A stretch of DNA of 64,000 nt from CALAED01 sp036378315 (GTDB lineage: Bacteria > Actinomycetota > Actinomycetes > Streptosporangiales > Streptosporangiaceae): positions 5,600-69,599 of the forward strand of contig DASUWU010000116.1 in NCBI GenBank assembly GCA_036378315.1, in the 5' to 3' direction. The notes under the pieces were generated by a model, which was not told where the DNA came from, searched no databases, and saw only the letters and a list, made by a program, of their open reading frames with translations. How positions within the stretch are numbered: the stretch's first letter is position 1; each line of letters starts with the position of its first letter. The translations under genes and the position numbers were made by a program. This document shows positions 16,838 to 25,305 of this stretch, piece after piece.

Positions 16838-18046
16838 ATGACCTTGCGTACCGTCGACGAGCATCTCGCCTCGATCCTCGACGCCATCACGCCGGTGCCG
16901 GCCAGGGAGCTGGCCGTCCTCGACGCCCGCGGCTCGGTGCTGGCCGAGCCGGTCACGGCCCCTGTCCCGCTTCCGCCCTTCGACAACTCGGCGATGGACG
17001 GCTATGCCGTGCTCGCCGCCGACGTGGCCGCGGCCGCCCCCGATCGTCCGGTCACCCTGCCGGTGCTCGGCGACATCGCGGCCGGCGCCCCTGACGTCAC
17101 CTCGATCCGCCCCGGCACCTGCGCGCGGATCATGACCGGGGCACCCATGCCCGCAGGCGCGGACGCCGTGGTTCCCGTCGAGTGGACCGACGGCGGTACC
17201 GGCGCCGTACGGATCACCAGGCCGGCTCCGGCCGGCCACTACATCAGGCGCGTGGGCGAAGACGTGACGGCCGGTCGCCAGGTGCTGGCCGCCGGCACGC
17301 CGCTCGGCGCCGCGCAGGTGGGGATGCTCGCGGCCGTCGGCCGCGCCCGGGTCACCGTACGGCCCAGGCCGCGCGTCGTCGTGCTGTCCACCGGCACCGA
17401 GCTGCGCGAGCCGGGGACGCCGCTCGGCCATGGCGAGATCTGGGACTCCAACAGCTACATGCTCGCCGCGGCGGTGGCCGAGGCCGGCGCGGACGGCCAC
17501 CGCGAGACGTTCCTCGCGGACGAGCCCGACAAGGTCATCGAGGCCATCGACGCCCAGGTGTCGCTGGCCGACGCGATCATCACCTCCGGTGGCGTCTCGA
17601 TGGGCGCCCGCGACGTGGTCAAGGAAGTGCTCACGGGACGGGTGACGTTCTCCAAGGTCGCGATGCGCCCCGGCAAGCCCCAGGGCTTCGGCGTGCTGGG
17701 GGAGCGGACGCCCATCTTCACCCTGCCGGGCAACCCGGTGAGCGCCTACGTCTCGTTCCAGGTCTTCGTGCGGCCGGCGCTGCTGGCGCTGCAGGGGATG
17801 CCGCCGCGGCCGGCGGACCACGTCACCGCCACGCTCGCCGCCCCGGTGGCGTCGCCGGCGGGCCTGCGGCACTACATGCGGGCGACGCTGTCGTTCGCCG
17901 CCGGCCGGTACTCCGTGGCGCCCGCCGAGGCGCAGGGATCGCACCAGCTCGCCGCCCTCGCGTCCGCCAACGCGCTCATCATCGTTCCCGACGACACCGA
18001 GTCGCTCCCCGCGGGCGCCCAGGTAGAGGTGCTGAGGCTGCCATGA
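16838..18046 (+). CDS. moeA: Molybdopterin molybdotransferase MoeA
   Basis: 402 residues. MoeA inserts molybdate into adenylylated molybdopterin. Features: PPFDNSAMDGYAV near the N terminus (about 47-58), the MoCF-binding domain in the middle (VVVLSTGTELREPG, then GEIWDSNSYML, TSGGVSMGARD) and a MoeA-C beta barrel at the end, after FTLPGNPVSAYVSFQVFV. Length is usual for the family. ATG 16838 has only GC-rich repeats upstream, so initiation may be weak. The stop overlaps the moaC start (ATGA). Confidence 0.95.
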   Translation: MTLRTVDEHLASILDAITPVPARELAVLDARGSVLAEPVTAPVPLPPFDNSAMDGYAVLAADVAAAAPDRPVTLPVLGDIAAGAPDVTSIRPGTCARIMTGAPMPAGADAVVPVEWTDGGTGAVRITRPAPAGHYIRRVGEDVTAGRQVLAAGTPLGAAQVGMLAAVGRARVTVRPRPRVVVLSTGTELREPGTPLGHGEIWDSNSYMLAAAVAEAGADGHRETFLADEPDKVIEAIDAQVSLADAIITSGGVSMGARDVVKEVLTGRVTFSKVAMRPGKPQGFGVLGERTPIFTLPGNPVSAYVSFQVFVRPALLALQGMPPRPADHVTATLAAPVASPAGLRHYMRATLSFAAGRYSVAPAEAQGSHQLAALASANALIIVPDDTESLPAGAQVEVLRLP

Positions 18047-18519
18047 CATCGGATTTCACCCACCTGGACGAGTCGGGCGCGGCCCGGATGGTGGACGTTT
18101 CGGCGAAGGACGTGTCCGCCCGTACGGCCGTCGCCACGGGGTTCGTCCGGCTGTCGGAGCGATGCGTGGCCGCGCTGCGGGCCGGCGACGTGCCGAAGGG
18201 CGACGCGCTGGCGGTGGCGCGGATCGCCGGGATCCAGGGCGCCAAGCGCACGCCCGACCTGGTGCCGCTGTGCCATCCGATCGCGCTGCACGGCGTCGCG
18301 GTCACGCTGGCGGTCGAGGACGCCGGCGTGTCGATCACCGCGACCGTCCGTACCGCCGACCGGACCGGCGTGGAGATGGAGGCGCTCACCTCCGTGTCCG
18401 TCGCGGGCCTCGCGCTCGTCGACATGGTCAAGGCCATCGACCCGGCCGCCGTGATCACGGACATCAGGGTCGAGGAGAAGACCGGCGGCAAGACCGGCCG
18501 CTGGCGGCGCGAGGCGTGA
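18043..18519 (+). CDS. moaC: Cyclic pyranopterin monophosphate synthase MoaC
   Basis: 158 residues, the second step of molybdopterin synthesis, forming cPMP from the MoaA product. Signature regions: RMVDVSAKDVSARTA near the N terminus, AGIQGAKRTPDLVPLCHPI (substrate pocket with Lys, Cys, His), and GVEMEALTSVSVAGLALVDM with the following Lys-Ala-Ile-Asp. Its ATG overlaps the moeA stop, so it is translated from the same message. No moaA, moaD or moaE is in the window. Confidence 0.95.
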   Translation: MTSDFTHLDESGAARMVDVSAKDVSARTAVATGFVRLSERCVAALRAGDVPKGDALAVARIAGIQGAKRTPDLVPLCHPIALHGVAVTLAVEDAGVSITATVRTADRTGVEMEALTSVSVAGLALVDMVKAIDPAAVITDIRVEEKTGGKTGRWRREA

Positions 18520-18581
18520 CGCGCGGACCGGGACCTCAGGAGCGAGGCGGGAAGCCGCAGGCGGGAGGCGGGAGGCTGGAG

Positions 18582-19076
18582 ATGGACGCGTCACGTGTGG
18601 TGCGCGCCCTGGCGGTGACGGTGTCGAACCGGGCGGCCGCCGGGGTCTACGCCGACACCTCGGGGCCGGTGCTCGTCGAGCTGCTCGCCGCCGCCGGCTG
18701 CGAGGTCGACGGCCCCGTGGTCGTCCCGGACGGCGCCCCGGTGGCCGAGGCGCTGCGCGAGGCGGTCGCCGGCGGCTACGACGTGGTGGTGACCAGCGGC
18801 GGCACCGGCCTGACCCCGACCGATCGGACGCCGGAGATGACCCGGACGGTGATCGAGCGTGAGGTGCCGGGGATCGCCGATGCCATCAGGCTCGAAGGGC
18901 GCGACAAGGTCCCGGCGGCGATCCTGTCCCGCGGGCTCGCCGGGGTCGCCGGGCGGACGCTGATCGTCAACCTGCCCGGCTCGACCGGCGGGGTGCGGGA
19001 CGGCATGGCCGTCCTCGGGCCCGTCCTGGCGCACGCGGTCGACCAGATCGCCGGCGGAGATCACCCCCGAGCCTGA
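18582..19076 (+). CDS. mog: Molybdopterin adenylyltransferase (MogA/MoaB)
   Basis: 164 residues, a single MoCF domain that adenylylates molybdopterin before MoeA acts. Motifs: TVSNRAAAGVYADTSGP, VVTSGGTGLTPTDRTPE and IVNLPGSTGGVRDGM. The start at ATG 18582 follows a GGGAGGCGGGAGGCTGGAG stretch, a strong ribosome site within a short GCGGGAG tandem. It is third in the moeA-moaC-mog set, with a 62-base gap from moaC. Confidence 0.94.
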   Translation: MDASRVVRALAVTVSNRAAAGVYADTSGPVLVELLAAAGCEVDGPVVVPDGAPVAEALREAVAGGYDVVVTSGGTGLTPTDRTPEMTRTVIEREVPGIADAIRLEGRDKVPAAILSRGLAGVAGRTLIVNLPGSTGGVRDGMAVLGPVLAHAVDQIAGGDHPRA

Positions 19077-19132
19077 CGAACCAGGCGAATCCGGGTGTAG
19101 CGGCGCACGCGGGGACCGGGAATCATTGGAGT

Positions 19133-19765
19133 GTGGAACGCATGCGGGGCTGGCCGGTCACCTTGGTCGAGGGATTGGTCGGGCTGCGCCCGCTACGGCT
19201 CAGGGACGCCCCGGCCTGGCGCGAGTCGAGGGTGCGCAACGCCGACTGGCTGCGGCCCTGGGAGCCGACCAATCCCGAGACACCGCTGTTCCGCAGCGGT
19301 CTCGGCCCGTACTTCGGGATGGTCCACACGATGCGCCGTGAGGCCAGGCAGGGCCTCGCGCTGCCCTGGATCGTCACGTACGGGGGGAAGTTCGGCGGCC
19401 AGCTCACGGTCGGCGCGATCGTGTGGGGGTCGGCGCGGTCGGCCCAGATCGGCTACTGGATCGACCGCGCGATCGCCGGCCGCGGCGTGATGCCGATGGC
19501 GGTGGCGATGGCCGTCGACCACTGCTTTTTCACGGTGGGGCTGCATCGCGTCGAGGCGAATATCCGTCCCGAGAACGTCGCCAGCCGCCGCGTGGTGGAA
19601 AAACTCGGCTTCCGCGAGGAGGGAATTCGGCGCCGCCATCTGCACATCGACGGCGCATGGCGCGATCACATCTGTTACGCGCTCACGGTCGAGGACGTGG
19701 GCGGTGGCCTGCGCGCCCGCTGGCTGCCGAACGCGCGGCGGGCCTTTCCGAGATCGCCCACGTGA
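19133..19765 (+). CDS. GNAT acetyltransferase, RimJ/RimL-like
   Basis: 210 residues. N-terminal LRPLRLRDAPAWRESR starts the GNAT fold. The acetyl-CoA loop region follows QIGYWIDRAIAGRGVMPMAV, and ANIRPENVASRRVVEKLGF with EEGIRRRHLHIDGAWRDH is the C-terminal signature of RimJ/RimL enzymes. It is likely a protein N-terminal Ala/Ser acetyltransferase, possibly of ribosomal proteins. The start GTG 19133 has GGAG two bases upstream, so an internal ATG at 19142 is also possible. It follows the molybdenum-cofactor genes on the same strand, a neighbourhood I recall in many actinomycetes. Confidence 0.88.
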   Translation: MERMRGWPVTLVEGLVGLRPLRLRDAPAWRESRVRNADWLRPWEPTNPETPLFRSGLGPYFGMVHTMRREARQGLALPWIVTYGGKFGGQLTVGAIVWGSARSAQIGYWIDRAIAGRGVMPMAVAMAVDHCFFTVGLHRVEANIRPENVASRRVVEKLGFREEGIRRRHLHIDGAWRDHICYALTVEDVGGGLRARWLPNARRAFPRSPT

Positions 19766-19932
19766 AAGCGAGATCGCCGCGCCGAAAGGTGAAGGCCGCG
19801 GCCGAGAAGGGCCTCGCAACGGCGCGGTAAAGCGCGCTCGATCTGGCGACACACCGCCTCTGTTACTCGTCAAGTGGTGACGCCTGGTCCTACCGTGCGG
19901 AACGTGAATGTGTGCGTGCCGGGGGTCAAGTC

Positions 19933-20550
19933 ATGGCAGTGGCACGCCGTCTCCCAGACCGTATGGGCGGTGCGGTGAGCAGCGCCGTCCTGTATCTCGC
20001 CATCGTCGCCCTGTGGGCCGTCGTCCTGGTGCCCATGTGGGTGCGCCGCGCGCACGCCGGTGAGCGCCCCGACGCCCGTCCGCTCGACCGCGCCGAAGAT
20101 CCCTCGGGCGGCCCCGCCGGTGCCGCCCCGGGCGACGGCCACGGTGACCGATCGGCCGACCGGCCCCGCCCTTCCCCCCGACTCGGCCCACGCGGCCGGA
20201 GCCGGGGCGCCGTGATCGCCCGGCGTCGGCGGCGTACGTGGGCGCTGTCGTTGCTCGTCCTCGCCGCCGCCTGCTGCGGCGTCGCCCGGCTCGTTCCGTA
20301 CTGGAGCGCGCTGCCCCCCGCCGGCCTGCTCGCCGGGCACCTGTCGCTGCTGCGCGTCGCCGTCGGGATGGACGCCGAACGGCGGGAGGCGGCGGCGGTG
20401 GCCAGAGCGGCCGAACGGGCCAGGGCGCGGGCCGCGCGGGAAGCGAGGGAGGCGGCCCAGGCCGAGATCATCGACCTGATGGCGCGCAACCGGGCCAGGG
20501 ACGTCTTCGACCAGTACGCCCATGACGAGTTGCGCGTGGTCGGCGACTGA
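19933..20550 (+). CDS. Hypothetical two-helix membrane protein
   Basis: 205 residues from ATG 19933 (GGGGG 7 bases upstream). GTG 19975 would start right at the first helix and is a fair alternative. It has helix one (VLYLAIVALWAVVLVPMWVR), a Pro/Gly/Arg-rich cytoplasmic loop of about 80 residues, a second helical region (LSLLVLAAACCGVARLVPYW) and a charged Ala/Arg/Glu coiled tail ending near VFDQYAHDELRVV. Function unknown. A protein of this design follows the molybdenum-cofactor and acetyltransferase genes in several actinomycetes as I remember them. Confidence 0.75.
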   Translation: MAVARRLPDRMGGAVSSAVLYLAIVALWAVVLVPMWVRRAHAGERPDARPLDRAEDPSGGPAGAAPGDGHGDRSADRPRPSPRLGPRGRSRGAVIARRRRRTWALSLLVLAAACCGVARLVPYWSALPPAGLLAGHLSLLRVAVGMDAERREAAAVARAAERARARAAREAREAAQAEIIDLMARNRARDVFDQYAHDELRVVGD

Positions 20551-20574
20551 CCCGTACCCGTGACCGGAGTGGTC

Positions 20575-20594
20575 GGGGCTGACGACCGAGCCCC
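20575..20594 (+). terminator. Hairpin after the two-helix membrane protein gene
   Basis: GGGGCT-gacgaccg-AGCCCC begins 24 bases after the stop codon. There is no T-run, as is usual in high-GC actinomycetes. Confidence 0.45.
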
Positions 20595-20822
20595 CTGAGC
20601 CCAACCGCGACCGGGGCGCCCCAGTTTCGGTCCGACCGGCACCGCGATATGGCGAAGAAATGCCGGCTACGTGATCCGCCGACCCGGCATCCGGGGCAGT
20701 CAGAAAGATCGCCTAACGGCCGATAAATTCCTTGTTAAAACCCGGCTGTCTCGGCTAGGCGGGCGTCCGGTCCGATGAGAGGCTCGAGGTCGTTGAATCT
20801 TCTGCTTTCTGGCGGAGTGCCG

Positions 20823-21728
20823 ATGGGCATCGATACGGCCGCGCGCATTTCGGCCGGCGGCGGTGGGCTGGACTACCAGCGGGCCGGGCCGACCGTGGTG
20901 CGGATGCTGGTGGGAGCGCAGCTGCGCCAGCTGCGCGAGGCCGCCGGCCTCTCCCGCGAGGACGCGGGGTATGCGATCCGGGCGTCCCACTCCAAGATCA
21001 GTAGGCTCGAGCTGGGTCGGACCGGCTTCAAGCCGCGCGACCTGGCTGATCTTCTCACGCTGTACGGAGTGTCGGCCCCGGCCGACCGGGCCTCGCTGCT
21101 CGCCTTGGCCGAGCAGGCCAACGCGCCCGGATGGTGGCGTCCTTACGCCGACCTGGTGCCCGCGTGGTTCGAGGCATATCTCGGGCTCGAACAGGCCGCG
21201 TCCGAGATCCGGGCGTACGAGGTGCAGTTCGTCCCCGGCCTGCTCCAAACACCCGACTACGCGCGCGCCACCGTCCTGTTGGGCCACGCCGATGAGCCGG
21301 CGGCGGATATCGACCGGCGGGTCGAGCTGCGCATGCGGCGCCAGCACATCCTGGTCAAGCCGGACGCGCCGAGCGTCAGGGCGGTGATCGACGAGGGCGT
21401 CCTGCGCCGCCCGCTGGGCCCAGCGACCACCATGCACGACCAGATCGAGCACCTCTGCGAGGTCGCCGAACGACCCAACGTGACCGTGCAGGTCCTGCCG
21501 TTCAGCGCGGGCGGCCACTCCGCGGCCGGCGGTCCGGTCACCATCCTGCGCTTCCCCGACCAGGAGCTGCCCGACGTCGTCTACCTGGAGCAGTTGATCA
21601 GCGCGCTCTACCTCGACAGGCCGAACGAGACGGTCGAATACGGGCGCGTCATGCACCGGTTGGTCCAAGAGGCCGCGTCCCCGGCCGCGACGAAGAAGAT
21701 CCTCTACCGGCTGTGGAAAGAGTCCTGA
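20823..21728 (+). CDS. Scr1-family HTH regulator (XRE HTH + DUF5753)
   Basis: 301 residues. An XRE-type helix-turn-helix occupies about 28-85 (LRQLREAAGLSREDAGYAIR, then KISRLELGR). The DUF5753 domain follows, with its hallmark EVQFVPGLLQTPDYARA and a later MHDQIEHLCEVAERPNVTVQVLPF. Such proteins are actinomycete-specific and usually paired with a small DUF397 protein. No DUF397 gene lies next to this one, unlike the pair at 42.5-43.5 kb. ATG 20823 has GGCGGAG upstream; the frame is open further 5' without a ribosome site. Confidence 0.9.
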   Translation: MGIDTAARISAGGGGLDYQRAGPTVVRMLVGAQLRQLREAAGLSREDAGYAIRASHSKISRLELGRTGFKPRDLADLLTLYGVSAPADRASLLALAEQANAPGWWRPYADLVPAWFEAYLGLEQAASEIRAYEVQFVPGLLQTPDYARATVLLGHADEPAADIDRRVELRMRRQHILVKPDAPSVRAVIDEGVLRRPLGPATTMHDQIEHLCEVAERPNVTVQVLPFSAGGHSAAGGPVTILRFPDQELPDVVYLEQLISALYLDRPNETVEYGRVMHRLVQEAASPAATKKILYRLWKES

Positions 21729-21763
21729 TCGCCGGTCGATCGCCGGCCGATCGCCGGCCGCGG
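21726..21763. terminator. GATCGCCGG repeats between convergent genes
   Basis: Three GATCGCCGG units in tandem, immediately after the HTH gene's stop, with self-complementary CGGCCG cores. They lie between two convergent genes and probably act as a bidirectional terminator. Confidence 0.4.
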
Positions 21764-21788
21764 GCCCGTCCGCGCACCCGGCGTGCCG

Positions 21789-22202
21789 TCAGCGCCGCGC
21801 GCGTGCCGTCCTGCGGCGGTTCTCCTTCTTGATGGCGTCGACGAGCTGCTTCTTGGTCATCGATGACCGGCCTTCGATGCCGAGCTCTTTGGCGACCTCG
21901 TAGAGGTGGCGCTTGCTGGCATTCGCGTCCACGCCCTCGGCGGTCTTCGCCGGCCGTTGCCGCGACCGCGGAGCGCTCTTGCGCGCCTGCTCGTCCGATG
22001 GCCCCTTGGCGCCCCCGCGCTTCCGCCGCCACCGGTCGCCGATCTTCTCGAACTTGTGCTTGAGCGCGCTGTAGGCCGTACGGTGCGCCCGCTCGCCCTC
22101 GCCGTACTGGTCGACCGCCGAGTCGTGCGCCTTCGTCCAGGTGTCCCGTGCCTTGGGTGAGGATCGCCGGATGGTGGACGGCATCTCTTCCCGGCCTGGC
22201 AT
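21789..22202 (-). CDS. ChaB-like protein with Rho-N/SAP-type C terminus
   Basis: 137 residues. The N-terminal half matches ChaB (MPSTIRRSSPKARDTWTKAH, then GEGERAHRTAYSALKHKFEK and WRRK). A basic linker leads to a C-terminal SAP/Rho-N-like helix pair (KRHLYEVAKELGIEGRSSMT, then KKQLVDAI) that could bind nucleic acid. ChaB was named from an E. coli cation-transport locus, but its biochemical role is unclear. ATG 22202 has AAGGAG 7 bases upstream; two upstream in-frame start codons lack a site. Monocistronic. Confidence 0.8.
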   Translation of the reverse strand: MPGREEMPSTIRRSSPKARDTWTKAHDSAVDQYGEGERAHRTAYSALKHKFEKIGDRWRRKRGGAKGPSDEQARKSAPRSRQRPAKTAEGVDANASKRHLYEVAKELGIEGRSSMTKKQLVDAIKKENRRRTARARR

Positions 22203-23868
22203 GTCCGTGCTCCTTCGCTGCGTCACCGCGCCGCATGAGGCGGGCTATGGACGCTTTTTACCCGGAGGGCGGGGTCGAAACGGGTTGCCGTCCCGCGGCG
22301 GTGCGCACCGGACCATTGGTCATCCCGCCGCCGGCGCGGATGTCGTGGATGCCCGCGCGGGCGGTGTGGCGGGCGGTGGTGCGTGCGACGCCTCTGTCGA
22401 ATGGATGCCCGCACGGGCGGTGTGGCGGGCGGTGGTGCGTGGGACGCCTCGTCCGGGTTTCCCGGTGCTCGTCCCCGCGGCGTCGTACCATGGGTTCGTA
22501 CGGACCGGTACTGCTCGGTAGGTTGTCGGTGCTGCTGGGTAGGTTGGCAGACGTCGACCCCGGGCGGCCGGTCCGGCGATGACGGCGAACAGGGCAGGAA
22601 TGCGGTTTTTAGGCGATCTGCGTAGGGGCACCTGTCGGCGCGACGGCGCCGCCGGGTTCGCCCGGTCGTCGGGTGGGGTCCGCCCCCGGCCCGGTCGACC
22701 TTGCCCGACCGCACAGCGCCCGAGCGCGCTCCGCGCCTCGCGCCATCCTCGCTGCCGCCTTCGGGCCATCCGAGCCCACCGACCCGCCCAACCTCCGCCC
22801 CAGCGTTTGGAGCGATCCGCCCGCGAGCATGGTGATCGCGGGCTGCGGGTCGCCCGGCACCCCGCCGGAGTCGCCGGCGGACGGCCGTGGACGGCCGATC
22901 CGCTGGGTCGGGCTCGCGAGCACCGAATTCCGCAGCGGGTCCGGTTGGTGCTCGCCGCGGCCAGGCGGTGCATCAGACGGCGTCGCCGCCCTGGGCTGTT
23001 CAGACACGAAGGGCCGTCGCTGACCGCCTTATTACGCTTCGCGCCTCCCTTCGGGATATCCCCGGACGCGGAGGCGCGCGTCATGGGCCGTCGATAATAG
23101 GGCGGGATTCCCACATCCGGCCGCGAGGCGGCCGTGCCCTGAAATGCCGCAGTATGTAGCCGTCCGGGTATACTGCTGACGTATGTCGTGCACCGGGAAT
23201 TGGCGCGTCCGGTTTGGGGCAAAGGCGAGCGCCGCTCGCCTTTGTGCCGCGCCGCGCAAGGAATGGAAACCGCCGATCAAAGGTGATGTCACCCTCGGCG
23301 GCTGCCGATACCCGGGCCCGCCCGTCGCCGGCGTTGACCCCGGGCGCGGCCGGCCGGCCACCGTGGACGTGCACCGCAATGCCCTATAGGCTCTGGATCG
23401 ACACGAGCGGCAATCGGCTGCCCGCCATCTTCACCGTCATCATGTCACTCGCGGCAAACCACGGCGTCAACCTGCGCACCGCCGCCGACGGGCGCGACTT
23501 GCCTGCTCGGTCCCTCGCGGCGACGGGCGTCGAACCGATGTCGAAAAAGCGCGAAGAACGCGAGCGCGGCGAGCCTTTCGTATATCGCGCAGCGCGGGCC
23601 ATCGCCGATTTCGCCTCCCGTGGCGACCCGACGAGCAAGCCGAGGGCATCTCAACATCTGCTTCCTGGTAGCGAGTTCCGGCCGGCCGGATCCGCGGACC
23701 GGATGGATCCAGGGGCCGTTCAGACGGATCCCCGCGAATGGGCGTTCCGGCGCCGCGTCCCGGCGCGGTTTCCCCGCTCGCACCTCGATTCCGCCGCCTA
23801 TCGGGCTGCCGACCAGGTGCGGACTCAATTGATATGAAGCTCTCCCTTACCCAAGACGAAAGGTGACG
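22203..23868. other. 1.67-kb stretch without a supportable gene
   Basis: The longest gap in the window. All long open frames here have Arg/Pro/Ala-rich translations with no domain and no codon bias, and they overlap each other on both strands. The stretch holds a pair of 48-base direct repeats (22347-22450) and shorter echoes of TCGGTAGG/TGGGTAGG near 22515-22550. It ends in the leader of the PadR gene. GC drops from about 23400 onward compared with its neighbours. Confidence 0.5.
22347..22450. repeat. Two 48-bp direct repeats, 56-bp period
   Basis: Copies at 22347-22394 and 22403-22450 differ at only two positions, starting GGATGCCCGC and ending GACGCCTC. The 56-base period is not a multiple of three, which argues against coding repeats. 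Confidence 0.85.
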
Positions 23869-24261
23869 ATGGCTGGGCAGCAGAACAAGAAGTCGGTTCC
23901 CGCAGAGAAATCCAAATTGCAGCGCGACCTTTTGCTTGGATTTGTGAAGATACATGTCTTGTACCATGCCGCCCAGGAAGCGATCTACGGCGCCGGGATC
24001 TCGGCGGAGCTCGAGGCGCATGGCTACCACCTGTCCTGGGGAACGCTCTATCCGCTGTTGCACAATCTCGAGGCGGCGGGCTTTCTGGCCCGTGAGGAGC
24101 AGGTGGTCGACGGAAAAGTCCGCAAATATTACCGAATTACCGAGTTGGGGCGAGAGGCCCTCGACGAAGCGCGCAACAAGGCGGTCGAGCTCGTCCGCGA
24201 GATCAGCGGCTTCGATTCCGTCCCCGTCGGCTGCGGCGGTCCGGCCGCGGGCAAGGTGTGA
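23869..24261 (+). CDS. PadR-family transcriptional regulator
   Basis: 130 residues: a winged helix with the PadR signature HLSWGTLYPLLHNLEAAGFL (about 57-76), wing residues REEQVVDGKVRKYYRIT and a C-terminal dimer helix. It is probably a repressor binding small aromatic or other ligands. ATG 23869 has GAAAGG 5 bases upstream. Codon use is less GC-biased than its neighbours in the first half (TTG, TTT and ATA codons occur), hinting at relatively recent acquisition. It is tail-to-tail with the PaaX gene, so control of the benzoate-type genes is possible but unproven. Confidence 0.88.
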   Translation: MAGQQNKKSVPAEKSKLQRDLLLGFVKIHVLYHAAQEAIYGAGISAELEAHGYHLSWGTLYPLLHNLEAAGFLAREEQVVDGKVRKYYRITELGREALDEARNKAVELVREISGFDSVPVGCGGPAAGKV

Positions 24262-24309
24262 CCGCACGCTACCGCTCAGGCCGGCCGGGCCTTGGCGCGT
24301 CCCGCGGCG

Positions 24310-25215
24310 TCAGGCATGCCCGGTCAGGGCGGCCCAGTGGCGCGTGGCGGCGGGTTGCCAGGCCGCGTGGCGTTCGTGGAAGAGGCGGTAGGCGCGGGTG
24401 CCGCTCCAGTCGCCGGGCAGGAGATCCGGCGGCAGGCCGGGGTCGAGGAAGGGGAAGCGGCGCCATTCCTGGACCAGCCTGGTATGCGCGGCGAACGTCT
24501 CGGCGTCGTCCCGTGGCCTCGACGCGCGCACCGCGTGGAGGAAGTCGTCGTACGCCGCCGTGATCTGATCGAGTTGCCACGCCTCGCCGGCGACCTTCCG
24601 CGCCTCGGCGAGGCCACCGAGGCGGCCGGTGAAAATGGTCGAGCTGTCCGCGACGCCGACCTCGCGCAGCACCTCACGGACGGCGCCGGCGCGTTCGGGA
24701 TGCGGGCTGACCCAGACGCCGGGGGAGAGGTTGCCGAGGCCGTTCCAGGACAGCCGGGTGCGCAGCAGATGGCGGAGCCCGCGGTTGGTCTCGGGGACGC
24801 TGGCCAGCACCAGCAGCCACTGACCGTCCCAGTCGCTGATCGGCCGGCCGAAGCTGTAGATCCGGTCGGTGCCGTCGGTGAGCAGCCGCCGCCCGGCCGG
24901 GGTGAGCCGCCATGACGTACGGCGTCCCTGCCGCTCGCCGGCCAGCCAACCCTCGGCGGCGCTGCGCGCCAGGGCCTGCCTGATCGCCTTCTCCTCCACG
25001 CCGACGAGCGCGAGGGCGGCGAGGAAGGTGGCCGTCCAGACCGGCCGTCCTGCCGGCAGCACGAACTCGCCCAGCACCGTCAACAGCAGCGACCTGGCGC
25101 TGGCCGCGCCGAGTTCGCGGCGCCGGCGATACGCCGGTGCGCGCCCGGCGAGGTTCGCGGCGCTCGGAGCTCCCGCTCCCGAGGCGCGGCCGGCCACGCC
25201 GCCGGCTTCCGACAT
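24310..25215 (-). CDS. PaaX-family transcriptional regulator
   Basis: 301 residues. The N-terminal PaaX winged helix covers about 35-110 (ASARSLLLTVLGEFVLPAGR, then VEEKAIRQALARSAAEGWL, GRRTSWRLTPAGRRLL). The middle has the PaaX Cas2-like domain (DWDGQWLLVLASVPE, then RLSWNGLGNLSPGVWVSPHP) and the C-terminal domain ends at FHERHAAWQ. PaaX represses phenylacetate genes and responds to phenylacetyl-CoA; relatives control other aryl-CoA pathways. It is divergent from the carbonic-anhydrase-like/boxC pair with only 90 bases between, so it is the likely regulator of that unit. Confidence 0.88.
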   Translation of the reverse strand: MSEAGGVAGRASGAGAPSAANLAGRAPAYRRRRELGAASARSLLLTVLGEFVLPAGRPVWTATFLAALALVGVEEKAIRQALARSAAEGWLAGERQGRRTSWRLTPAGRRLLTDGTDRIYSFGRPISDWDGQWLLVLASVPETNRGLRHLLRTRLSWNGLGNLSPGVWVSPHPERAGAVREVLREVGVADSSTIFTGRLGGLAEARKVAGEAWQLDQITAAYDDFLHAVRASRPRDDAETFAAHTRLVQEWRRFPFLDPGLPPDLLPGDWSGTRAYRLFHERHAAWQPAATRHWAALTGHA

Positions 25216-25305
25216 GCGTCCCCCCCAGGTCTATAATTCCACATACGAATTAACCGACGTCTAGTTTCTGTAGCCTATCTACGCTCCGCCGAGGTCTGAA
25301 AACCG
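25216..25305. promoter_or_regulatory. Divergent promoter region between paaX-type gene and boxC unit
   Basis: 90 bases, notably AT-richer than the surroundings. On the minus strand TATAGA near 25231-25236 could be the -10 of the PaaX gene. The stretch around TACGAATTAACCGACG lies between the two starts and is the natural place for a PaaX operator, though no perfect palindrome stands out. Confidence 0.45.

Noticed and set aside
16505..18049. 514-codon minus-strand frame opposite moeA
   Set aside because: Shadow; moeA and moaC on the plus strand are unmistakable and coupled.
22347..22450. CRISPR array
   Set aside because: Only two copies and an 8-base gap between 48-base units; no spacers or cas genes.
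22320..23222. 300-codon minus-strand frame in the gene-poor stretch
   Set aside because: Low-complexity Arg/Ala/Pro composition, no start context, overlaps equally long frames on the other strand.
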